From Athripsodes cinereus (taxonomy: Eukaryota > Arthropoda > Insecta > Trichoptera > Leptoceridae): a stretch of 64,000 nucleotides of DNA. Below, piece by piece: positions 44,253-54,522 of this stretch. The stretch spans positions 31,023,313-31,087,312 of the forward strand of contig OX388312.1 of assembly GCA_947579605.1 (NCBI GenBank), read 5' to 3'. The position numbers and the translations under genes are program-made. Position 1 is the first letter of the stretch; each line of letters opens with the position of its first letter. The notes under the pieces were generated by a model. It was not told where the DNA came from, did no database searches, and was given only the letters and a program-made list of their open reading frames with translations.

Positions 44253-44365
44253 CAAACTTTTGTGTTGTTACTGAAGATGTTCACACTAGTTGAAAACGTT
44301 ATAGGTAACGATAAGACAATTTATTCTCATAGGGGAATCAAGCTGTGTTTTTAATTTATTATAAT
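44253..44365. repeat. Possible Penelope-like terminal-repeat fragment
   Basis: 'gttactgaagatgttcacac' followed by 'tagttgaaaacgttataggt' and 'tgtgtttttaatttatta' resembles the kind of sequence that follows Penelope-like GIY-YIG ORFs in insects. It has a 'ctgatgatg'-type analogue at 46110 and 3066. The assignment is by pattern only. Confidence 0.3.
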
Positions 44366-44936
44366 CTTTTATAATGTATTTCTACAGAACTCTACTAGAA
44401 AATATAGAATATTTAATAATTCAAATTCAAAATTCAAATTCAAATATATTTATTAATTGATAATTACACAATTTACAACACCAATCATTTACTTATAATT
44501 ATACAGTAAGCAAAACAATTCATTCCCAGATACTTCAATACTTCAGATATATTTATTGAAAAACCTCAAGATAACGAAAATATTATTTTTAAATCAAGTT
44601 TCAATAGAATGTACATCAGAAAGATAATAATATTGCAAAATGTGCTATTTTTCTAAATCGATTTGGATATTAATGTCAACATCACTATCTCCAAGCTATT
44701 GCTTTTTTGTTTGATATATTTTGTTTTGAATAAAAACAAAATGAGTAGCCAATAATGAACTGACAGCATCAATATACTATGGTTATATGTGTACAATGAA
44801 AACCATCCGAAATGAGATGACATTCATAAGAAAATGAGCATACAATTGTATCGTATTATTTTGTCAAAGCAATAATTATCCTAATTATTGTTATCAAAGT
44901 ATTTGGTATTAAAATAATTTTCTTCTTTTGTTGCAG
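44366..44936. other. Upstream non-coding sequence of the receptor exon (probable intron)
   Basis: 44430-44520 ('aaattcaaattcaaatatat', 'caccaatcatttactt') looks like an antisense LINE 3' tail. The segment ends in a polypyrimidine-like tract and TTGCAG (AG 44935-44936), so at least its 3' part is probably an intron of the receptor gene. Confidence 0.45.
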
Positions 44937-45092
44937 GACTTAAACAATGACAATAATAGGACAATGAAATATCCAGGGAAAGTAAATATTCAAGAAATTA
45001 CAAAATAAAACATGAATCTCATGAATCGAAATTCATGGAATACATTCGCAGTATCATGTTTAAAAAATAGAAATTGATATAATAAACAAGAA
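44937..45092 (+). promoter_or_regulatory. 5' UTR part of receptor exon with three uORFs
   Basis: Downstream of the acceptor, three upstream ATGs precede the main start. ATG 44947 opens a 6-codon frame ending at TGA 44965-44967. ATG 44964 opens a 14-codon frame and overlaps that stop (ATGA). ATG 45012 opens a 21-codon frame, in phase with the receptor, ending at TGA 45075-45077, 15 nt before the main ATG. Such an arrangement is expected to lower translation from the main ATG. It depends on the acceptor being used. Confidence 0.5.
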
Positions 45093-45960
45093 ATGGCAAA
45101 TCAGTCTGTCTACAGTTGGCCCATCGCGGCGTCAAATGATTCACTGGATATTTTGCAAGAGAACTCCAGTGCAAATGAATTAAATATAAGTGATATAGAC
45201 ATCAAACGTACATGGAAGAATATGGAACCCATCCGAGATCCTCTCTTTATAGTAATCCCGATTTCGATTATCTACATTCTAATTTTCATCACGGGATTAG
45301 TGGGTAACGTTAGTACCTGTGTAGTAATATCAAGAAACAAATCAATGCACACAGCGACCAACTATTATCTGTTTAGTCTTGCCATATCAGATTTGTTGCT
45401 TCTGATAAGTGGATTACCACAGGAGATGTATTCCATATGGTACAGGTATCCTTACATTTTCGGTGAAGTATTTTGTATCCTACGTGGTCTGGCAGCAGAG
45501 ACATCGACTAATGCTACAGTTCTTACAATAACTGCTTTTACAATAGAACGTTACGTGGCCATTTGTCACCCCTTTTTGTCACATACAATGTCTAAGCTTT
45601 CCAGAGCTATTAAATTAATATTCATTATCTGGTTAGTGGCTTTAGCTTTTGCAATACCTCAGGCATTACAGTTCGGAGTTGTGTATCATGGTGAAAGTAC
45701 GGTGTGTACTCAGAAAATGGTTTTAATCGAACACTCGTTTGAAATATCGACTTTTCTATTTTTTGTGACACCCATGACATTGATTACTTTGTTGTACGCT
45801 CTAATTGGCTTAAGACTTCGAAGTTCCGACATGATGAAGAAGGAAAGACCACGAAAATACTCTGAAAGCAGCAAGACAGCAAGATCTAGTACTTCAGTCA
45901 AGTATTCCGGAACGAGAAAAGCGACAAGCCAATGTTCAAGACGAGTTCTTAAAATGCTTG
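45093..45960 (+). CDS. Pyrokinin/PBAN/CAPA-type neuropeptide GPCR, first coding exon (partial)
   Basis: This encodes 289 residues plus one base of a split codon of a seven-transmembrane receptor. The N-terminus has four N-glycosylation sequons (N3, N15, N24, N31). TM1 (about 51-76) has GxxGN with N72; TM2 has the LAISDLL motif with D100. C128 and C205 are the expected disulfide pair. TM3 ends in ERY (152-154), followed by VAICHPF. TM4 contains W180 and TM5 contains P227 and Y235. A basic, Ser-rich third intracellular loop ends RRVLKML. The run SLAISDLLLLISGLPQEMYS and YIFGEVFCILRGLAAETSTN is characteristic of insect pyrokinin/PBAN/diapause-hormone and CAPA receptors (neuromedin-U receptor relatives), which couple peptide ligands with FXPRL-type or PRV-type ends to G proteins at the plasma membrane. 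Which subtype it is cannot be settled here. The exon ends in G|GTAAGT (45960/45961, phase 1), so TM6-TM7 lie downstream. An in-frame TGA at 45075 supports the start; context gaaATGg is favourable. Confidence 0.9.
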
Positions 45961-45966
45961 GTAAGT
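45961..45966 (+). promoter_or_regulatory. 5' splice donor of receptor exon
   Basis: GTAAGT directly after CTTG at the end of the RVLKML-coding segment, a full consensus match. Reading through gives stops within ~27 codons (46038-46040), and the hydrophobic tail so produced has no TM6 motif, which supports splicing here. Confidence 0.85.
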
Positions 45967-47009
45967 TATTTTTACTTATTAATTGTATCGGCATTAACTT
46001 TGCAACACTTCATTTTAAATTATCAAATAAAATAAAATAAATATTTACTATTTTGTTTTGTGTTACTTTTGAGTAAAACTAATGCACGACCGGTTACGCG
46101 GACTTCGAGTTCGCATCATCAGGTGATGATCTATACTATAGATCAGCACCTGATGATGCGAATCAATCTCGATTTATTAAAATTTAAAATAATTTTCAAT
46201 TAACTTTATTTCAAAAGGCATTAACCGGCTCTCCTGTATGAATGTCTATGTCTTCGTTCATAAGCATGTATGTAGCTGAATCGCTAAATATTGTATTATC
46301 GCTCAAATATTTAAACTATGAATTCGTAAATAAGAACATACATAAATACTCACTCTACTAATGAGTTTGAGATATGGTTTGAAAGAATCATTCAAATAAT
46401 CTAATTGAAAATTTCATTAAAATTAAATTATATCTGTAGAACATTATTAATAAATATGTCTGTATTTATTTAGCAGACGTATATTATTTTACTAATAAAT
46501 GAAATTACTTACTTACTGAGCTCCAAACTTCAACACAAAAGCTCTGAGGGTGCAACAAACATTCAATGAAAAAATAATTTTTCATATTAGAAAATTTAAA
46601 AAGTTAAATTATTTTTATGAAATGGCCTGGCTCCGTCATATTTTGAAAATATCCAATGAAATGTTTAACTGGTAAACGATATAAATTATTTAAGAGGCAC
46701 ACAAAAAGTATTGCTAATTTTCACTGTGATTTTACATTGTGCATGATTTATTTATTTATTTTATTTATTTTATTCTTCTTGCACATCATCATTCATATAA
46801 CAAATAAAATAAAGCAGTATACACATGAAAAAATGTGATGATGTGCAGTGGCGAGATTATCACTGTATAGTGATTTCTTCCATCTAACCACGTCACATTA
46901 ACACTAAACACAAATAGAAATAATAATAACAAAAACACAAACATTAAAAAAAAATAGCCACACAAATTAGTTTGAAAAAAAAAAATGAAAAAAACTACAA
47001 TCCACACAC
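45967..47009. other. Probable first intron of the receptor, proximal part
   Basis: No coding exon recognised. Holds the inverted repeat at 46110-46162 and a low-complexity (TTTA)n-like run near 46750-46775. Confidence 0.45.
46110..46162. repeat. Inverted repeat TTCGCATCATCAGGTG
   Basis: 16-bp perfect arms (46110-46125, 46147-46162) enclose a loop that is itself mirrored ('gatctata'/'tatagatc'). The arm 'cacctgatgatgcgaa' resembles strings in the palindrome at 2944-3174. This may be a Penelope-like terminal repeat in inverted arrangement. Confidence 0.7.
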
Positions 47010-47435
47010 CTAACACTCCAAAGGGATCGGGAAGGGGTTAGGGGACGGATGCTGAGTTAGAAGACAATAAATACTTCTTGACGGCGTATTTAAACCCATT
47101 AAAAGATTGAGATATTCTATGAGAAGAAGGGAGATTATTCCAGCAACGAGCACCACATACTGAGAATGATTGTGAAAAGAAATTGGTGTTATGTGTAGGA
47201 ATTGCCAGAAGACGCTCGTTGTTGGAACGCAGTGGTAGACCATGGTTCGCTAGATACTCGAATTTTTCTTTCAAATGATGTGCATTGTAGAATACTAAAA
47301 AAACATTACTTATTACTTATGGAGCCCTTGCTGCATAAGGTCGTGCACGTAGACGGAGCCTATATGCGGCAGTGGGTGCCCCCCGTGGGTCTTGAACCAA
47401 ACAAAAAATTAAAAATGTCTTGAAACTGTTTCATA
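47010..47435 (-). pseudogene. LINE C-terminal fragment
   Basis: The minus strand reads LKEKFEYLANHGLPLRSNNE, RLLAIPTHNTNFFSQSFSVC, GARCWNNLPSSHRISQSFNG and FKYAVKKYLL, ending at 47038. 'L..RGLPLRS...RLLAIP.HNT..F..SFSV.GARCWNNLP......S...FK' is a recurrent C-terminus of insect CR1/Jockey-group LINE proteins. 5'-truncated at about 47300; sequence beyond has stops. Confidence 0.7.
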
Positions 47436-47451
47436 GTAAATCCTTCTAAAA

Positions 47452-47604
47452 TAATAATAATAATAAAAATCTTTATTGCACAAAAAACAAACATTAATAA
47501 AATATAAACATTGTAGAACCAGACAAATAAATTTGTGCAATGGGCGAGTTTATCGCGGAAGCGCGATATCTTCCAACTAACCCATATTGATAACTAACTA
47601 ACTG
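47452..47604. repeat. LINE 3'-tail-like segment
   Basis: (AAT)n at 47452-47466 is followed by 'aaaatctttattgcacaaaa' and 'gtgcaatgggcgagtttatc', then 'gcgatatcttccaactaa', which resembles 9680-9705 ('gcgctatctcttccaactaa'). This is the antisense 3' end of a widespread LINE type. Confidence 0.5.
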
Positions 47605-47709
47605 ATATTGTATCTGTGTTTTTGTTATAAACCCAAGTACCTACCTACAACTTTGTACACCTTTCAGAGTAAGCTAAAAGCTTGTCTCGTGAAAGGGGAG
47701 TTTGCAAAC
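47605..47709 (-). mobile_element. SINE family 1 fragment
   Basis: 'ttgttataaacccaagtacc', 'acacctttcagagtaagcta' and 'cttgtctcgtgaaaggggag' match the body of 8249-8429 in reverse. The tRNA-like head is gone. Confidence 0.65.
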
Positions 47710-48071
47710 TTGTAAAATGTAGTGAAAAACATATTAAATAATATGGAGCTTGATATTATATTTTCGATGCATTACTCGCTTACAATACCTGCATGAGAAT
47801 GTCAGTAGGTTGTGGGTATTTGTGTAATTTTGAATTTAGAAATGTGCATTATATATGAAGAGTGGAATTATGACGTATACATGACAACTCGACATTATGC
47901 ATTCACAAACAAATGCAATAATATTGGAAAACTATTCTTTTTATTTTCAAAATGAATAAGGGACAGAGTCGTCTATGTATATTATGTATATCTGACTATT
48001 GCATTTGTCTACTGATTATTAATACTCGTATTATACCTCGTCTATCAACTATATAGTTTTTTTAGTTTTTT

Positions 48072-48370
48072 TTAGCATCTTGTTTGGGGCTTGTTTTTAT
48101 ATACTTTTATCTATATGTATTTTCTAGTGTTTTATTTTTATTTATTTATTATTTTATTTTTTCGGGTTGGCTGGTAGAAATCGCTTGTATTAGTGTCTGT
48201 GTACGTTTATTTGAATCTTATTTACATGTACCTACTTACCTATTTAAAATTAATGGTAGTGTGCTGTTTTTGACATTGTTTTCTTTTTCTGTTGTGCATT
48301 GTTGGATTTTATTATGTTTTTTTTATTACTATGTTTGTTTAAGCTGATTCAGCCGTTGTATGAATAGATA
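48072..48370 (+). repeat. Non-LTR retrotransposon 3' UTR fragment
   Basis: 'tagcatcttgtttggggctt' through 'cgggttggctggtagaaatc' parallels 5030-5140. It continues for ~190 bases after 'gaaatcgc' with T-rich sequence. The open frame inside is an artefact of T-rich composition. Confidence 0.6.
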
Positions 48371-49210
48371 AATAATGTGTTGTTATCATAGTTAAAAGTC
48401 TTTGTAAATTGTGTGATGAATTGCCACAAAGTTGATAAAAATTAATTTAATAATCATAGATTTTCACATTGAGAATTCATGATTTTTTATTAGACATTAC
48501 ATTTTTTGCAGCATCGTGGCATATCTTACAGGTGAGCAAGCCAGTAGAACTACTGTATGTAATAAACACACAAGCCGTCTTCTCCGTGTGAACAAAAAAA
48601 TAAGGAACTCAGGATTCGTGGTAAATCTCACCGATGTGTTTAAAATGTAGAATTACTGTACTCTTTCGAATACCCACCTTTCACAGAAAACTTATGAAAA
48701 GGAGTAGGAGACAGATTCTTTGCAGGGTGTTCCACGAAAAAGTTAATATTATATTCTAGAATAAATGCAGTATCAAAAAAGTCAGGATTAAAAGAAAACA
48801 ATTAGAAATCTAAATAATGAAGCATAATCATTATACTTTTCTCGGGACAAGTAACTACGTGATGGACTAATTTATTAAAAATATTTATTTATACAACATT
48901 TAGGGGAGTTTGAGGCATACTTACGTGGGCATATTTCTGAAAAAAATATTTATTCAGAAGCATTATTAATTCAAAGTAAATTATAATATCTGTAAATTTT
49001 CAGCTAGTTTCAGTAGGTTGAGATCAAAGTTTCAAGATACCTTAAGCGGCTGGTAAAAATTTGGGAAATTCCTCTAACATTATTTAAATTAAAAGATTAG
49101 TCTTAATGTTACAAAGTCGCCTAAAAAAACGTAAAAATTATTTATGTAAGAATGTAAAAAATGTATACCAACTTTATGAATCTTAATAGTCATAACTTGT
49201 AATTGAATCT
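48371..49210. other. AT-rich non-coding stretch
   Basis: No gene. 49177-49200 ('cttaatagtcataacttgta') duplicates part of 49495-49518 inside the adjacent Penelope-like remnant. Confidence 0.35.
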
Positions 49211-49216
49211 TAATAG

Positions 49217-49606
49217 GTTTATTGTATTAGTTGTAAGGATTGTAATATGAAGTATATAGGCCAAACGAGTAGAGCAATTAAAACTCGCATTCAGGAACAT
49301 AACAGGGCATTTAGGGGTTTATCCGGATACTCGGAGATGGCAGACCATTGTGTCCAACATGAGCATTCTATTGACATGCAAGGTACTAAGGTCTTGCACT
49401 CCGAGTCTAAGATTAACAAATTGAATGCCTTGGAGATTCTTGAAATCCATAAAAATAAGAACAATTTGGTGAATATCCAAATACCATATGCATCTCTTAA
49501 TAGTCATAACTTTAAATTTTCTCTTCATCATACTTGCCGTTTGTTTTTGTCACATTGTCCACATGTATTAAAAAAATACTTACATACTTTCATATTTTCA
49601 AAGTAA
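49217..49606 (+). pseudogene. Penelope-like element GIY-YIG endonuclease domain (5'-truncated)
   Basis: The frame opens after TAG 49214-49216 and reads VYCISCKDCNMKYIGQTSRA, then IKTRIQEHNRAFRGLSGYSE and MADHCVQHEHS. It ends at TAA 49604-49606. VYxIxCxxCxxxYIGQTxRxLxxRxxEH is the GIY-YIG nuclease motif that forms the C-terminal endonuclease of Penelope-like retroelements (family knowledge). Y at the second half of the motif, the arginine of RIQEH and the C-x2-C pair are all present, so this piece looks undamaged. The RT is missing. It lies on the same strand as the receptor and within its probable intron. No sign of domestication. Confidence 0.75.
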
Positions 49607-50385
49607 TCCGTCACTTTTTGTGTATCCAATTAAATTCATACTTACTTTAATTTTCAATGCTTGAACTATGAAATTGTTTATTTATTAATTTTATTTTATT
49701 GCAACAGAGTCATACAGTTTATCTTACAATATAATATAATAACAGTATAACATTTATAATACGTAAACCAATCAAGACTCTACACATTACCAATACAGTA
49801 AGTACAAAAAATCAAATAAAATTACAGTAACAAAACATGTAGGTACATAAATGGCAAATTGATGGTAAATTGATAAATGACAAAATCCTAAAAATAGGCA
49901 CCTACAAGAAGAATAAAAGAATTTTTGAAAATTGGGTGTATATACATGTAAAATCAATCACACAGGTAAAAACGTAGGCATTAATGAAAATAAATAATAT
50001 ATAGGTATGTAAAATCAGTCATGCAAGTAAAATCATATAAAACCTTCAGCAATAACAAAAACAAGAAGAACAAAAGTTTAATAAATAATATCCGACGAAT
50101 TTTGTGGTATTAAAAAATAAAGATATTTTGTATAATGAAATATTCCATACATTTACAATGTCCGGACGTACCCGATTGCTATTAATGTAGATTTGATATT
50201 TAAGCTATGCATGGAATTAAAAAGATTCTAATTTATTAATAACACAAACTGATTTTTATTTTAATCCAACATAAAATATGCAAGGAGCTTTAAAAAAGCT
50301 TTCATATGATCTAGCTCCCACACCACAATCACTTCGTGATTTTTCAATTTTTCGTTAAAACCATATCTACCAGGTTACGTGATGT
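49607..50385. other. AT-rich non-coding stretch
   Basis: 49675-50010 looks like an antisense LINE tail ('attttattgcaacagagtca', 'cagtataacatttataatac'). 50290-50345 ('agcttt' mirrored around 'aaaaaagct' and 'gatctagctcccacaccaca') resembles an antisense LINE coding relic. Nothing firm. Confidence 0.35.
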
Positions 50386-50387
50386 TA

Positions 50388-51288
50388 TACACGGTGCGCC
50401 ATAAAAGTAATGAGACTGATTTTTTATTCACCAAAGTGTTTTTTTTTTACAAACATCAGCATTCTGCCTTTCAAAGTACTTCCTTTGGGCAGCTACACAC
50501 TATTGGAAGCAGCGCTGGAAGTCTTCAACCAGAATGGTCTTCAGGATGTCCGTTACACTCTTCTGGATGTTTTTTAAGTCCCGAAATGACGTTCTTTAAG
50601 GGCATTTTTCATTTAAAGGAAAAGAAAAAAGTCGCAGAAAATGAGGTCAGTTGAAAAAGGGGCTAAGGAACCACAAGAATGTCTTTTGAGGTCAAAAATC
50701 TTGAGAAATCCTTCTGTTCAATTCTGAGGTGTTTCGGCACCATTTTGGCACAGACCTTTCGCATTTGCAAATGTTTAGCCAAAATTTAATGAAGAATAAA
50801 TCTGTTCAACTTAAATTGTCACTCAACATTCTTAATGTTAAACGGCAGTCTGATCTCACAAGAGTGTTCACACGTTCGATGTTTTCGTCGGTTTTCGAAG
50901 TTGAAGGCCTCTTTTAACGTTCAACATGTTCTATGCCTTCCAAAAATAATTTGTGCCAGCAGAAAACTCAAGTTCGGGTTAAAGAATGTTAACCATAGGT
51001 CTGTATTAACTTTATAAACGTAACAATGGCCGATTCTCCAAGCTTAACATGATATTTAATGGGACAATGTTGCTCCAAATTCCGTCGTTCCATTTTCCGT
51101 GACGTTTAACCAAAACACAACTTCACTAATAGCAGTCCAAAAAATCTCATAGTTAACGGAATGAGTTGAAACTCGAACTGAAGTATGAGAGGATATTGAT
51201 ACACGTGCAACGTGTCAAGGACAAGAGCGCAGTATTACCAGATCGCTTGCAGTGTTGCCAGTCTCATTACTTTTCTGCCGCACCTTGT
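50388..51288 (-). mobile_element. Internally deleted mariner-type transposon, about 900 bp
   Basis: Terminal inverted repeats: ACGGTGCGCCATAAAAGTAA on the left against AAGGTGCGGCAGAAAAGTAA (reverse of the right end), both continuing 'tgagactg', about 30 bp with 4 mismatches, next to TA dinucleotides at both ends. On the minus strand the remnant reads MRKVCAKMVPKHLRIEQK (mariner linker), then directly DILVVPSPLFQLTSFSATFF (counterpart of the PHPPYSPDLAPCDFFLF region), MKNALKERHFGT and GSTLKG (C-terminus). The central segment with the first two catalytic aspartates is deleted, and the third (in SPDLAPCD) is mutated. Stops and frameshifts are present. Full elements are ~1.3 kb. Transposition would need a helper. 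Confidence 0.8.
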
Positions 51289-51289
51289 A

Positions 51290-51800
51290 TATTGCAATAT
51301 ATTTTGTGAGATATTATGAGTCTGAGGGTGCCCGACCTTTCCCTACTAAACACAGAACTGTACTTGGCAGGATTATTTCTGAGGAAATTTGTACGTTCTC
51401 TGTTTAACCACCAAGGAACAAAAGATGAAAATGAAATTAATCCATTCAGAACAACACCATGTCAATGAAGTAATCATTATCTATTACATTTTTACACACA
51501 ACCTTTCTGATTTGTTTATGAGGAACAAACATTGTGTTGTCAAAGTGTTAACGTCAAATATCTTTTGGATGAGAAACAGATACCCATATTTGCCGACAAC
51601 ATTATACATACATTTTCAAAACGATATCCAACTACATCAAACGAAATATTTTGTTCAAACTATTCCCTCAAGAAAATAATACGAACGGTATTGTACTGAA
51701 TGGAATATTGTTGTCAATGAGCTTTATGTAATAAGTCTTACAATGCAGTCTATTCTAATGGATTGCATATGGTACTTACATAGAAAATACCCAAAGGAAA
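51290..51800. other. Non-coding stretch left of the LTR element
   Basis: No recognised feature. The last four bases, GAAA (51797-51800), are the left flank of the LTR element and differ by one base from the right flank GAAG (60204-60207). Confidence 0.4.
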
Positions 51801-54294
51801 TGTTACGAGATCGTCCCTCCATGACGATCGCATCATTTCATTATACAAAATTATCAAAAGAGAAATTATCAAGAACATTTAAAGAAATGAATTTACATTA
51901 TTTATACATAAGAAAGTATATAATTTGGCTCGTAACCCCCAGCCTTCTATGTACAAAGCACATAGAAGACACATAGAATAGAAATTATATTATATAGAGA
52001 AAGTTTATAAAGAAAGTTACAGTTATATTTGCAAGTAAAACAGATTATTATATATTGGCTCAAGTTCATGTCTAGGTATGATTCTACTTAGTCTGTGCAA
52101 GAGAAATGCATTGTGTGTGGGTGACAGGTACATACTTCAATTATACATATTATACTTACGTAAAGTTCAGAGAATTCCCTATCCTTTGGTTTCATCATTT
52201 TCTTATGGTCATCTTATCATTATAGAATACATAGGTAATTCAAGCAATAATGTTTCTTCTGTTAGCATACTTTATATTGCAAAGATTCTACTTATATCTT
52301 TTCTTGAGTAGAATTATAGATATATATATCTCCAAGTAAACAATCAAAAATTATGTATTAAGTTCAAAATAAGATCTTCAAAAGTAATTCGTAGCTCCCA
52401 GGAAGATGATACAGTCTCTATAGCAAATTAGATCTCCATTCTGTTCCTCATTTACTGCTTAGCGAGACAGGGGAGACATCCCGCCTTAGATGGTCGAGGG
52501 TTCGAACCTCGACGACAAGATGATTCAAACTATAAATAGGTTATCTGAATTCCACTTACAAAGAGGCTAAGAAATGCACTTTAAACAGAATAGAAGCACA
52601 GAAGGTACTTGTAGGTATATATAAAATGGATTTCAACAGAAAGATAACGTATGGTAAGTGATTCACGTTTATTGTATAGACATATATTACATAACAAGAC
52701 AGTTATTTTCAAAGTAAATTTGTAGGGAACGACATTCCGCTCAATATGCAAAGTTATGAAAGTTATATCATATTCGGATTGAGACAATAAAACAAACAAT
52801 GGTAATTATCAAATAAACCAACCTTGGTATTATCAATATAAATCAATACCTGGTTTATCATATGGTCTATAAACAATTAAATGGAACCATTCATTCTTCA
52901 TTCAAACTCAAAATCTTAAATTATTACACAACGGAAAATAATATATATATCAGTTCAATGATAATATGAACTCTGTTACGGAACAAATATCATTACATAC
53001 AATATACAATAGTAATATAGTCACTTACAGATAGACAGGCGAATCGATACATTATAACACAAAGCCGAGTATGTTACTGGTGACGTATTTTGTACACTTT
53101 GACGGTAGAAGGCAGGATCGTGAAAGAAACATACTCTGATGTCGCTATGGCGGTCGCTGGTCATACCAAAGACGTACAGGGGTGCGTAGGTGGTGTCAGA
53201 ATCAGATAGATCCTGTCCTCAAGACGGAAGAGATCACTACTTCTCAAGAGGCATGAAGTATCTCATACGTTCCTACACTATCCTCAGTGTAAAATGTAGA
53301 AGGCGTCACTATTTCAATAGTCTGTCCAAACATATACGGCTGGTCATTTAATCACTCTCATAACAAGGGTCGTGACCAGAAAGTTAAGAGAGGATCATCA
53401 CGTTCTCATAGGAATGAGTGTTCATCGATAAACCACTGATGCGCAATATACAGACTCCCGCGTTGGAGAGGTAGTCGTTGCCGACCTCGGAACCCATTCA
53501 TGTTTTAATTAAATTTACATCACTGAGCAAGTATAAAGAATTGTTTAAGTGGTTTGTATGATTCCTAACATTGAATAGTTGTTCAGAAACAATGGATTAT
53601 CTAATTTCACACGGTTATGAATAATGGCGGCAACAGCAAAAACCACGCCCAAAACCAACATAACTGCTACATCACTCAAAATCTCCAAATGTTATCTTAA
53701 TATCACTTCAAATAACGTAATCTATTTAACTCAAAGGAAAAAACAAGCCTGTTCACAAAATTATTCTGTTTATTAATTACTATTAATTATTAATCGTTAT
53801 TATTGTTCCTTGATATTGGCGGTAAGATTGGTCGCGCACGTAAAACTAACACAGATTTTTAAAGTACATTATTAACGACACACAATTCGAATAGTTTTAC
53901 GTACAACAGAAGGCAACACACTTGTTTATCACATTATGAAGTTAAGTACTATTAAATAATTATCGTTAGTATTATTGTTGTGTCGGAGCTACGCAAGGCG
54001 GTTCGCAACTAAGGCGGGAAGGGACAAACCCTTCTTTCGTCCGACCTATGCCATGATTTGCGGGTAACTGATTTCAAAAGGACGCGAGCGGGACCAGGAA
54101 CGTGTAACGGTTATTCTTCAAGGGAATGAGAATCATACGATGTTGTGCCGTGTGCAGATCGAAGCACCAGCCAGTCACGTGTTCTTTGTAACGTACAATT
54201 ATTATTATTATTACGGAAGACTCACAGACAACAAATGACTGTAGGAACATTAGCCAGTATGAACTTCTCCGCAGCGATTATTTAATGCGTAGCA
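51801..54294 (-). repeat. 3' LTR of the element (2494 bp)
   Basis: TG...CA ends. It lies at the 3' side of the element, which reads on minus. It contains a tRNA-like T-arm (52493-52513) and small open frames that exist identically in the other LTR and have no known motif. GC-richer islands at 53090-53180 and 53990-54170. Confidence 0.9.
52460..52513 (+). promoter_or_regulatory. tRNA-like Pol III box pair inside the LTR (antisense)
   Basis: 'cttagcgagacaggggag' resembles an A-box and 'gtcgagggttcgaacctcg' plus 'ac' forms a 7-bp stem with a GTTCGAA loop, a perfect T-arm with B-box core GGTTCGAA. The same pair is at 58369-58422 in the other LTR. It is antisense to the element. Probably an ancient SINE head captured in the LTR; Pol III activity is untested. 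Confidence 0.45.
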
Positions 54295-54305
54295 TTCTCC
54301 CTTTC
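54295..54305 (-). promoter_or_regulatory. Polypurine tract
   Basis: On the minus strand GAAAGGGAGAA lies immediately before the TG of the 3' LTR, as required for plus-strand DNA priming. A second purine block (AAGAGGGG) lies about 5 nt further upstream. Confidence 0.8.
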
Positions 54306-54368
54306 GGCCCCTCTTGAAAATTTGAAGAGAAGCGACAAATTTTCAAGTTCCCCAATTATACAAAAAAA

Positions 54369-54522
54369 AATTGAGAACCACTACAAAAAATTGTTGAGAA
54401 CCACTGGTTACATGAAAAGATTGAATACCACTGGTCACATAAAAAAGTTGAGTACCACTGGTTACATAAAAAGTTGAGTACCACTGGTTACATAAAAAGT
54501 TGAGAACCATTGGATACATAAG
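54369..54522. repeat. 26-28-bp minisatellite in the internal region
   Basis: Six drifting units of 'ttgagtaccactggttacat' plus 'aaaaag' lie close to the polypurine tract. The open frame reading TSGTQLFYV-type repeats is incidental. Confidence 0.85.

Noticed and set aside
45710..45994. Antisense open frame within the receptor exon
   Set aside because: Shadow frame opposite a well-supported GPCR coding exon.
45961..46040. Receptor coding continuing to the stop at 46038-46040
   Set aside because: The extra residues do not resemble TM6 and begin at a perfect splice donor.
52078..52311. Conserved 77-codon frame present twice (also 57987-58220)
   Set aside because: Identity reflects the duplicated LTRs, not protein conservation; no motif and antisense to the element.
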